Below are positions 26,485 through 34,010 of a DNA stretch of 64,000 nucleotides, piece after piece. Numbering within the stretch: the stretch's first letter is position 1; each line of letters opens with the position of its first letter. The notes beneath the pieces were generated by a model. It was not told the origin of the DNA. It saw only the letters and a list, made by a program, of their open reading frames with translations, and did not search any database. The translations under genes were made by a program, and so were the position numbers. Source of the DNA: CAVTOA01 sp963736285 (GTDB taxonomy: Bacteria > Actinomycetota > Actinomycetes > Mycobacteriales > QHCE01); contig CAVTOA010000003.1 in NCBI GenBank assembly GCA_963736285.1, positions 744,001 through 808,000 of the forward strand, written 5' to 3'.

Positions 26485-27795
26485 GTCGTCTCCGGTCCGG
26501 GCATGAAGTCGAAGCCAGAAAGTGGTCTGGCATCGTCCGCATTTCTCTCGCGGGGCTGTGTGCCAAAGACCTCTTGTAGATCTGCTTCCTCTGAAAGGGT
26601 CGATGCCAGCCGGCGCACTCCTTCGCGGATGCGATCTGGCTCGGGAAAGCAGTACGAGAGGCGTAGCTCGCGTTGGCCCATGCCGTTGGCGTAGAAACCC
26701 ACGCCCGGGACATAGGCGACTTTGTGTGCCAACGCCCGGGGCATCATCGCCTTACTGTCCCACTTTTTGGGAAGGGTGAGCCAGACATAGAAACCACCTC
26801 GCGGGCGCGTCCACTGGACTCCAGCCGGCATCGCCGTGGCGAGCGCGCCGAGCATAGCGTCGCGCCGCTCCCGGTATAGCTCGCGGAAGGCTTTTAATTG
26901 GTCGCGCCACGGGTGATGCGTGAGATAGGAGCCGACCAGAAGCTGAGTGAACATCGAAGGACTGAGCACCTGAGCTTCACTGAACAGAATCAGTTTGGTC
27001 CGCACAGCATGTGGTGCGAGTACCCAGCCTGTCCGTAGGCCGGCAGCAAAGGTCTTAGAAAAGGAACCCAGGTAGATGACTCGGTCGCGGTCGCGGGCAC
27101 GCAGCGCTGGACAGGGAGCTTCCTCGAAAGCCGAGGAGTCCGTACGGATTGTCCTCAATGATGAGTAGGTCGTGCTCCTCGGCGATGGCGAGGACTTCGT
27201 CCCGTCGCGTCTCCGACAGGCACACCCCGGCCGGGTTGTGGAAATTCGGGACAGTGTAAAGGAATTTCGCTCGCTTGCCCGCCTTGGCTAGCTCGACGAG
27301 TACTTCTCGAAGTGCTGCTGGCTGCAAGCCATGTGCATCCATGGGCACATGCCGAACAGTTGCCTGGGATGCCGCAAATACCCCCAGCGCGCCCACATAG
27401 GACGGGCCCTCGGCGAGCACGACGTCGCCCGGGTTGAGGAAAAGGTGGGCCAACATGGCTAAACCGTGCTGAGAGCCAACGGTAACCACCACATCGTCAG
27501 CGGAACCGGCAATGCCCTCTAAAGACATGACCTCACAGATGAGCTCTCGAAGTCCGGGATCGCCTTGGCCAGTCCCGTACTGCAATGCGGTCGTGCCGCG
27601 GTCCCGCACGAGTTGGGCTGTTAACTCGGCGATGTCGTCGAGTGGCAGTGCCTGAATGAAGGGCATTCCCCCGGCCAGTGATACCACCTCCGGACGGCTG
27701 GCTACCGAAAACAACGCCCGAATTTCCGATGTGGTCATGCCATGGACCCGGCTGGCATAGCGATCGGCATAGTCGTCGAGTGTGGTCCCAGACAC
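26481..27795 (-). CDS. PLP-dependent class I/II aminotransferase, frame broken
   Basis: A fold-type I aminotransferase resembling the LysN/2-aminoadipate group. From a GTG at 27795 (GGAGG five bases upstream) it starts VSGTTLDDYADRYASRVHGM. It has VVSLAGGMPFIQALPLDDI, then VGSQHGLAMLAHLFLNPGD, FLYTVPNFHNPAGVCLSETR and the cofactor region IIEDNPYGLLGF. It then switches frame at a TTT run near 27127 and continues with PALRARDRDRVIYLGSFSKT. This contains the catalytic lysine (GSFSKTFAAGLR), and the protein goes on to a normal C-terminus. One extra T accounts for the break. The overlap with the ligase gene suggests a shared amino-acid or envelope pathway; the substrate is unknown. Confidence 0.85.
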
Positions 27796-27924
27796 TCGCA
27801 CCTCCGAAGATCGAGAGAACGCGAAAACCCGGAGCATATACCCCGGTGTTTGCGTGCAAGTATGGTCTGGCCAGAAGTGAGCTGCCAGCCGCACGCGCCC
27901 CGACGCTTACGTTACGCGCGGACG

Positions 27925-29088
27925 TTACTGAAGCTGCAGCGCACGCAGCGTCCGTACATCCAAGGCGCCAGTGGTGACATCCGCATCGACCGGTAGGAAG
28001 ATCCGTTGGATTGCTACCAGCACGGCATCTGCCACCGTGTCGCGGAAATCGGGTGCCACAAGACGACGCTGATCAGCTGACGATGTGAGGTACCCGACCT
28101 CTACCTGAACGGCCGGCATGCGGGTCAAACGCAGAAGTTCCCACGTCTTCGCATGCGTACGGCAATCGCGCAAACCGGTACGGGCGACGATTTCACGCTG
28201 AACGAGACCAGCCAACCGTTCGCCAGCGGTAGAGGTAACCCCTGACTCAGTGCCGAAATGATACGTAGCCACACCCGACGCGTTCGGGTTGGCGTGCCCA
28301 TCAGCATGAAGGCTTACCAGTACATCGGCGCCTAGTCCATTCGCGAAACTGGCACGCTCCAATGTGCTGGGATCGGTGTCGGGGCCCCGGGTCAAATGGG
28401 ACTGGACACCGACCGCGGCGAAGCGCCCCTCCAATCGCAGCGCCAAATCGTGGCAGAGCTCTGCTTCTGTCCACAATCGACCGGCGATGTCGACAGTCAC
28501 CCCGGGATCGTCGCGCCCATGCCCAGGATCGATAACAACCCGCTTACCCGACAGCATGGGACCGGCGTGGTCAATATGAGCCGACTCACGCAGCAGCTGC
28601 GGCCGGCCTCCTACCACCTTGCGTCCTAGTTGGCGGAGCGCCCGCATTGTTCCGGGGCCAAATACCCCGTCCGGGATAAGCCCGCACTCACGTTGGAAAG
28701 CCCGCAGAGCACGCTCTGTGCGGCGGCCCAGCACACCGTCGGCTCGACCGACGTCGTAACCGACTTCGAGAAGGCGTTCTTGTAGTGCGCGAACATCGTC
28801 GCCCACGAGTGGCTCGGCGAGCGACAGATTGAGGACTCGATCTCCCAGACGCCACCGAGCCGCGACCAGTGCACGCCATGTCTCCGGACCCACTAAACCA
28901 TCGGCGATGAGACCGCGCGCCTGCTGGAACTCACGTAGCGCCAGCTCACACGTCGCATCGAACAGAACCTGGGCGGTGTCCTCCGTTGCTGACGCGACAC
29001 GTTCTCCAGAGAGCAACCCAAGACTGACAAGGGTCGCGCGCACCTCGGCTACCGCAGGGCCCGAATCGCCTCGTTTGATGACCTGCAT
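27925..29088 (-). CDS. cwlM: CwlM-like N-acetylmuramoyl-L-alanine amidase family protein
   Basis: 387 residues with two peptidoglycan-binding domains followed by an amidase_3 domain. The first repeat spans about residues 1-75 (RGDSGPAVAEVRATLVSLGL and ADGLVGPETWRALV), and the second spans about 85-155 (GDDVRALQERLLEVGYDVGR and IPDGVFGPGTMRALRQLG). In the amidase the predicted zinc ligands are His in VVIDPGHGRDDPG, Glu in WTEAELCHD and His in VSLHADGHAN, with a Glu in VQVEVGYL. No signal peptide is seen, so the protein is cytoplasmic, like mycobacterial CwlM, which regulates MurA. Its place next to trxA and trxB matches Rv3915. Residues 1-2 are MQ, preceded by a weak ribosome site. Confidence 0.88.
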   Translation of the reverse strand: MQVIKRGDSGPAVAEVRATLVSLGLLSGERVASATEDTAQVLFDATCELALREFQQARGLIADGLVGPETWRALVAARWRLGDRVLNLSLAEPLVGDDVRALQERLLEVGYDVGRADGVLGRRTERALRAFQRECGLIPDGVFGPGTMRALRQLGRKVVGGRPQLLRESAHIDHAGPMLSGKRVVIDPGHGRDDPGVTVDIAGRLWTEAELCHDLALRLEGRFAAVGVQSHLTRGPDTDPSTLERASFANGLGADVLVSLHADGHANPNASGVATYHFGTESGVTSTAGERLAGLVQREIVARTGLRDCRTHAKTWELLRLTRMPAVQVEVGYLTSSADQRRLVAPDFRDTVADAVLVAIQRIFLPVDADVTTGALDVRTLRALQLQ

Positions 29089-29226
29089 GTCTCTCCGATG
29101 CTTGGAATATGTCTTCGCTAGGCGAGCGCCTGCCCATCGTCACGTAACCGATCGACGCTCACACTGCTGTATGACTCACACATCGATGCCTGAGTTACCG
29201 GGCTATGCTCGCCTAGATTACCCCGT

Positions 29227-29553
29227 TTATAGGGCTTTCTCGATCATCGAGATGATGGCCCGCTTTGGTTGGACGCCAACCACGGAGTCGACAACTTTAC
29301 CGTCCTTGAACAACAGCAGCGTCGGGATGCTCATGATCTGGTGATCGCGCGCGACGTCAGGGTTTTGGTCGATATTGAGCTTCACGATCTTGACCTTTTC
29401 GGCCATTTCGCCGGCGATCTCGTCGAGCACTGGTGCGATAACCCGACATGGCATACACCACTCGGCCCAACAGTCCACTAGTACAGGTGTTTTGGACTGA
29501 ATGACCTCGTCGTTCCAGGTCTCGTTGGTCACCGCTGTCATTGTGGCCGTCAT
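29227..29553 (-). CDS. trxA: Thioredoxin with CMPC active site
   Basis: A 108-residue thioredoxin that reduces protein disulphides and is recharged by TrxB encoded just upstream. It has the fold landmarks VTNETWNDEVIQSKTPVLVD, then VAPVLDEIAGEM and the cis-proline loop MSIPTLLLFKDGKVVDSVVG. The active site is WCMPCR rather than the usual WCGPCK/R. The codons read TGT-ATG-CCA-TGT, so the second position is clearly Met. The start may be the ATG at 29541 (MTAVTNETW), the more usual length. It sits 74 bases from trxB. Confidence 0.93.
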   Translation of the reverse strand: MTATMTAVTNETWNDEVIQSKTPVLVDCWAEWCMPCRVIAPVLDEIAGEMAEKVKIVKLNIDQNPDVARDHQIMSIPTLLLFKDGKVVDSVVGVQPKRAIISMIEKAL

Positions 29554-29627
29554 AGTTGCCTCCTTGCGTACCCGGCTAGCCGCACGCTAGCCCGTGGATG
29601 TATGTCGGAATCGTGCCGCCCTTGCCG

Positions 29628-30575
29628 TTAATGCGCCTGTGCCGCTAAATACCGCTCGGCATCGAGTGCCGCCGCGCAGCCAGTGCCCGCTGCGGTGATC
29701 GCTTGCTGGTACGTGTGGTCGACAACGTCTCCGGCCGCGAAGACCCCTGGCAGGTTGGTGCGTGTGCTAGGCGCGTCTACCAGGATGTATCCGGACGCGT
29801 CGCGACGTAGCTGGCTATCGGCGAATAGCTCCGTGCGAGGAACATGCCCAATCGCCACAAACACGCCTGTCACGGGGAGTTCGCTTTCTTTGGATGTGAC
29901 GGTGTCGGCCAATCTGACGCCGTTCACTTTGCCATCTTTACCGAGTACTTCGGTGACCACGCTATTCCAGTGCACGTTGATCTTCGGGTCAGCAAGCGCG
30001 CGCTCAGCCATGATCTTGCTGGCACGGAACTCGTCCCGACGATGGATGATCGTTACCGACTCGGCAAAGCGAGTAAGGAACGTTGCTTCTTCCATTGCGG
30101 AGTCTCCCCCGCCGACTACGGCAATGTGCTGGTCACGGAAGAAAAAACCGTCGCAGGTAGCGCAAGACGAAACGCCATGACCGAGATATTGCTCCTCGCC
30201 TGGAACACCCAGCCGGCGCCACGCTGAGCCGGTGGTCACAATGACAGTCCGCGCACGGTACTCGCGTTCCCCAACCCGAACGATCTTGACATCGCCCTCG
30301 AGGGCTACCGAGGTGACATCTTCAGCCAGCAGCTGCGCACCAAAGCGTTCGGCTTGCTTACGCATGGTGTCCATCAGATCTGGGCCCATGATGCCGTCAG
30401 AAAAACCGGGGAAGTTTTCTACCTCAGTGGTGGTCATCAATGCGCCACCAAACTGGGTGCCTTCCAGTACCAGCGGCGCCAGGTTGGCCCGTGCCGTGTA
30501 TAACCCGGCCGTATATCCGGCAGGCCCAGAACCGATGATGACGACGTTGTGGATCTGTTCCTCGGGCGCGGACAC
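29628..30575 (-). CDS. trxB: Thioredoxin reductase (NADPH)
   Basis: The 315-residue flavoenzyme passes electrons from NADPH to thioredoxin. It has an FAD-binding motif VVIIGSGPAGYTAGLYTARA (about residue 11), the redox pair CATCDG at about residue 142, and a NADPH motif VVGGGDSAMEEATFLTRFA. The C-terminal FAD motif is LPGVFAAGDVVDHTYQQAIT. It begins MSAPEEQIHNVVIIGSG and ends at a normal length. It forms a pair with trxA (trxB-trxA-cwlM), as in mycobacteria, but no sigma factor gene sits between it and the pseudokinase gene. Confidence 0.96.
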   Translation of the reverse strand: MSAPEEQIHNVVIIGSGPAGYTAGLYTARANLAPLVLEGTQFGGALMTTTEVENFPGFSDGIMGPDLMDTMRKQAERFGAQLLAEDVTSVALEGDVKIVRVGEREYRARTVIVTTGSAWRRLGVPGEEQYLGHGVSSCATCDGFFFRDQHIAVVGGGDSAMEEATFLTRFAESVTIIHRRDEFRASKIMAERALADPKINVHWNSVVTEVLGKDGKVNGVRLADTVTSKESELPVTGVFVAIGHVPRTELFADSQLRRDASGYILVDAPSTRTNLPGVFAAGDVVDHTYQQAITAAGTGCAAALDAERYLAAQAH

Positions 30576-30733
30576 GTGAGACTCCGGTTTCTTGATAGAA
30601 GGGGCTTAAAGGCGCCCCATGCGAACTGTGACTACTTGCGCAACGTCATGGTAGGCGTCGGCATTCCTGACGCACGCACCGCTCGGCAACGAGGTGAGCT
30701 CCCGATGGCAAAGCCCACGTTGACGCTGGCGGG

Positions 30734-32164
30734 CTAGCTGTTGGCAATGATCTCGCGCACTCCCACGCCGTACGGATATTGGCCCGAACGAGACTTGGGC
30801 AGATTCGTGATCCACACCACGACGTACCGCACCTGCGTGTCTTTGAGGGAGAAGGTGACTTCTGCGGGGGCGTTACGCACAGCGGACGCGATCTTGGGAT
30901 AGTCGTTAGCGGTTTTACCCTGCCGGTCCGACCCGCGGAGCTCGAGCGTGGCACCCGGCGCGGACAGCGCAATGCTTACTTTGCTGATCGAGACGGACTT
31001 GCCGAGATCGAGTACTACCCCCATGCCCTTCTTGGTCCCACCGAAATTTGCGGTCTTGTAATCCGCCGGCTCCCACTGAGTGTCGGCGTCACCGTCGATG
31101 GTTTTGTTGGCGCCGGAAAGTTCGGTGCCGTCTCCATCAGGATCAAGAATGCTGGCCCCTCGAGGCTCGAGCAGCTGGTCACCCGGGACTAGCGGTTTTC
31201 TTTTGGTGGGGTCGTCGCTGAGGGGATAGTTGGAGCTGCCGAGGTCGCCGAAGCCACCAAAGGCCACGATCAGCCCGACCACAATGATGCATGCGATGCC
31301 GACGATCGGGATTCCGTACCGCTTCCATGATGGCCGAATGCCCGCGGGCACAGGTTCGAACGCTGTTAGCGGCCCTAGGTCGGGATCGGCGATGTCGTAG
31401 CGCCGCAACTCCGCGGCGAGTTCGGCGGCACTCGGCGTACTGACGCCTGAGTCGAGCAGGTCCATGGTGAGTGCGTCGAGATAGGGCGGCATGCCTGCCC
31501 GTAATTGTCGCGGCGAGCAGAGCTTTCCATCGACATAGAACGCGTCGGGAAGGTGAGTGGGTGTGGGCGAGGTGCCTGACAGCAATGGGTCCGCGCCGGG
31601 AGTGGCTTCCCGTGGCCAGCGGGCGGTGAGCGCCGCATATAGCAGCCCACCCAAGGCCCGTAGGTCTTGATCCAACGGGGCTCCAGGCGTCATCCGCACC
31701 TGGGACAGGGTAATTTCGCCATCGTCGCTGACCATGATCGCGTCAGGTGTGATGTTGCCGTGCGCCATTTCGGTGGCGTGAATGGCGGCAACCGCATCCG
31801 CGACCGCCCGGGCTAACTGTGCGGCGCGCGTTGGCTCGAGTGGCCCCTCGGCGACCGCTTCGGCGAGGGTGAGGCCATCGACCCATTCTCGTACGACAAA
31901 TGCGCGCTCGCCTTCGTCAACGGCGTCGTAGACACCCACAACGTTCGGGTGTTCCACCCGTCCGGCGGCGACAGCGGCCGAGATCATCTCTTTAGCGGCT
32001 TCGCCACCTGGAACGCGTACTTCGATCTCAACAGGGCGATTGAGGAGACTGTCGCTACCCCGCCACACCATATGTCCGTTTTGGGGATCGCCAGAGATCG
32101 GCATCTCCAGCCGGTAGCGGCTGGCGAGCATCTCTCCCCGCTCCGGCGAGTCGACTCGCGTCAC
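30734..32164 (-). CDS. Membrane-anchored pseudokinase (MviN-partner type)
   Basis: From a GTG at 32164 (GAGGAGGG upstream) the product is about 476 residues. The N-terminal half has a protein-kinase fold: LASRYRLEMPISGDPQNG, then NVVGVYDAVDEGERAFVV and REWVDGLTLAEAVA. However, the catalytic HRDLKPEN is replaced by AHGNITPDAIMVSDDGEITL, and no DFG is present. One membrane helix follows (YGIPIVGIACIIVVGLIVAF). The outer C-terminal domain (ILDPDGDGTELSGANKTIDG and TQWEPADYKTANFGG) is like a discoidin/carbohydrate-binding domain. In Mycobacterium these parts are fused to MurJ (MviN, Rv3910), where the pseudokinase binds FhaA after phosphorylation. Here the gene is separate and lies beside murJ. 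Confidence 0.85.
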   Translation of the reverse strand: MTRVDSPERGEMLASRYRLEMPISGDPQNGHMVWRGSDSLLNRPVEIEVRVPGGEAAKEMISAAVAAGRVEHPNVVGVYDAVDEGERAFVVREWVDGLTLAEAVAEGPLEPTRAAQLARAVADAVAAIHATEMAHGNITPDAIMVSDDGEITLSQVRMTPGAPLDQDLRALGGLLYAALTARWPREATPGADPLLSGTSPTPTHLPDAFYVDGKLCSPRQLRAGMPPYLDALTMDLLDSGVSTPSAAELAAELRRYDIADPDLGPLTAFEPVPAGIRPSWKRYGIPIVGIACIIVVGLIVAFGGFGDLGSSNYPLSDDPTKRKPLVPGDQLLEPRGASILDPDGDGTELSGANKTIDGDADTQWEPADYKTANFGGTKKGMGVVLDLGKSVSISKVSIALSAPGATLELRGSDRQGKTANDYPKIASAVRNAPAEVTFSLKDTQVRYVVVWITNLPKSRSGQYPYGVGVREIIANS

Positions 32165-32400
32165 CAGACCACCCTCCTCACCCACTGGTTTGCTCGGCTT
32201 GCGGACGGACGGTGCACAAGCTCGCCTTGTGGCTATCCGCTCGCGGCCGCCGCCGCTTTGATTGTGCCCTGGCAACGCTTCGTGCTGATACATCTCGAGG
32301 CGGGCGCCGTGCCAGGGGTCAGCGCCCCCATAGGGTATCCCGACCTGCTCAGCCTTCCTCGGACTGCCATGCGCTAAGTCGAACCAAATCGCTGGTGGCG

Positions 32401-32446
32401 GTTAGTGGGCCTTAGCTTCCGTCACGGAGAACTAAGGCCCACTAAC
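32401..32446 (-). terminator. Hairpin terminator after the NlpC/P60 gene
   Basis: GTTAGTGGGCCTTAG at 32401-32415 is the exact reverse complement of CTAAGGCCCACTAAC at 32432-32446, with a small inner TCCG/CGGA stem. It lies 30 bases after the NlpC/P60 stop and before the pseudokinase gene, so it can insulate the two. There is no clear T-run. Confidence 0.6.
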
Positions 32447-32476
32447 GCGAATGCGCGGGTCGAACCGAGGAGCGCG

Positions 32477-33361
32477 TCAGATCAGCCGACGCAGGGTGTG
32501 GCTTTCGCTCCAGATAGATTCTTTTTGTACAGGTTCACTCTCGTTGGGCGCGTTCCACATCTGGCCGTTTCCGGCGTAGATCCCGACGTGGTGGTAAGCG
32601 CCGGGGCTACCGAAGAACACCAGATCGCCTGGCTGAGCCTGTGATTCCGATACGGCGGTGCCGAAATGACTTTGTTCCTCGGCACTGTGTGGGAGCGATA
32701 TTCCGAACTGCTTAAAGACCACCAGCGTCAATCCAGAACAGTCGTACGCGTCTGGCCCAGCGGCGCCGTACACATATGGTTTTCCAGCGTAACGGGAGGC
32801 AACATCAACGATTTGCTGCCCAACAGAGCTATTCGCACTTGCTACAGATGGCCCCTGAGCGGCGGGTGCGGGAGCAGCGGCCGGTGCGGGTTGTACTCGC
32901 ACCCCGAGCTCCGGCGAGACGCCGAGGTAGTTGACCTTGGTCTCCGAGGTGAAAGCGCGGTACGAAGCATCATTGTCTAGCTTTACCTTGAACGTGAATG
33001 CCCCAGATTGGTCTGCCTGGGCCGTCATCGCGTAGTTCCAGCTAGCGCCATCTTTTTGGTCGAGGTAGACGGCAGCGCCGTCAACTTTCTTGCCTTTGTT
33101 ATTTATCTGTCCATGTAGGACGGTCTCTTTCCCGATATAAGCGGGATCGGGCTGGCTGAGGCTTACCTCGGGCAGCACCTTGTCGGACGATTGTGTGGAT
33201 TGCCCCAGCGACACCCATCGTGAATCGGGATGGGTAGTTTGCGCTTCGGTACGCGGAGCGGCCAATATGCCGGCTAACAAGAAACCGGCGAGCAGGCTCG
33301 CGAGGAGCACTACCCTGGCTGATCCTGATAGGGAGCGCTGGAGGATTTTTACTGCGAACAC
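32477..33361 (-). CDS. Secreted NlpC/P60 peptidoglycan endopeptidase
   Basis: From a GTG at 33361, with AGGAAGGA just upstream, the product is about 294 residues. An N-terminal signal peptide (RVVLLASLLAGFLLAGILAA) is followed by an Ig-like domain (GKETVLHGQINNKGKKVDGA). A Pro/Ala linker then leads to a NlpC/P60 domain near the C-terminus. The catalytic Cys is in YVYGAAGPDAYDCSGLTLVV, the His in SPGAYHHVGIYAGNGQMWNA. The enzyme should cut peptide bonds in the cell wall stem peptides. It is the gene controlled by the c-di-AMP riboswitch directly upstream. Confidence 0.88.
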   Translation of the reverse strand: MFAVKILQRSLSGSARVVLLASLLAGFLLAGILAAPRTEAQTTHPDSRWVSLGQSTQSSDKVLPEVSLSQPDPAYIGKETVLHGQINNKGKKVDGAAVYLDQKDGASWNYAMTAQADQSGAFTFKVKLDNDASYRAFTSETKVNYLGVSPELGVRVQPAPAAAPAPAAQGPSVASANSSVGQQIVDVASRYAGKPYVYGAAGPDAYDCSGLTLVVFKQFGISLPHSAEEQSHFGTAVSESQAQPGDLVFFGSPGAYHHVGIYAGNGQMWNAPNESEPVQKESIWSESHTLRRLI

Positions 33362-33377
33362 ACAGCTTCCTTCCTGC

Positions 33378-33606
33378 ACGCCTGCGAGGTGAGCTGTCGG
33401 GTTCGGGCATGCGTGATCGCCCACAGTGGAGCGTCATGCTGGGGAAGGAGTGCAGAATGCCCGGTCGGTGTAGCCGCAGTAATGCGCCTTGGCCGACTTC
33501 ACCCCAAGGGCTGTGTGCCGCAATGAGTCACACGCCCGGAAGTGGGTCCCCCGTTCCTACCCGTGGGGGTTAATAGCCATCACCGATGCGGGTAGGACTC
33601 GGCGTT
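33378..33606 (-). ncRNA. ydaO/yuaA c-di-AMP riboswitch (RF00379 class)
   Basis: Read on the minus strand, this 229-base leader carries the conserved pieces in order. First is the P1 5' strand AACGCCGAGTCC. A TACCCG...CGGGTA stem is next, followed by GGAACGGGGGACCCA. The middle is CTTGGGGTGAAGTCGG, and then CCGGGCATTCTGC. The hallmark CCCGAACCCGACAGCTCACC comes before TCGCAGGCGT, which re-pairs with the 5' ACGCC. It ends eight bases before the hydrolase ribosome site (AGGAAGGA). In known members c-di-AMP binding switches the gene off. This class controls cell-wall hydrolases (for example rpfA in Streptomyces), which fits the gene behind it. I recognised it by motif order, not by a covariance search. 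Confidence 0.88.
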
Positions 33607-33979
33607 CATCGATGACAGGGCACGTTGAGTAAGCGCCGTTACAGATCATTAACTACAGAAAGTGATCTGTCGAATGGGGGGTCGATAGCGAGACCTGGGC
33701 CACATATTTATGTGACGTTAGTCCGGAAATTAATGGATATAACGGCGAGGAATTGCGTCCTTGGCGCCGTCCTCGGGCGCATAATCCCTGGTCACGAGTA
33801 CCTCGCAATGTGAATATTAGCGGACACTTTTGCATGAATAAGGCGCAAAAAAATAGCGATTTGGATTACGTCGCGCTTTGAGAAAGTGACTCTCCGCATT
33901 TTATGCGGTAATTGAGCCCATTACGCTGAGCGACAATTGGTTAACTGTTGCCGTTCCGTCCGCGATAGGTTGACGGTTG
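33607..33979. other. AT-rich leader/spacer upstream of the riboswitch
   Basis: About 370 bases with no credible gene. It is AT-rich against its neighbours and must contain the promoter of the riboswitch-led hydrolase gene (minus strand). I see no assigned -10/-35 pair with confidence. A short inverted repeat GTAAT...ATTAC occurs at about 33909-33925. Confidence 0.4.
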
Positions 33980-33999
33980 CGGGGACCGTTTGGTCCCCG
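33980..33999 (-). terminator. Hairpin after murJ
   Basis: CGGGGACC at 33980-33987 pairs with GGTCCCCG at 33992-33999 with a four-base loop, 12 bases after the murJ stop. A T-run is not clear, so function as a terminator is probable but unproven. Confidence 0.5.
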
Positions 34000-34010
34000 A
34001 CCACCTCAGA

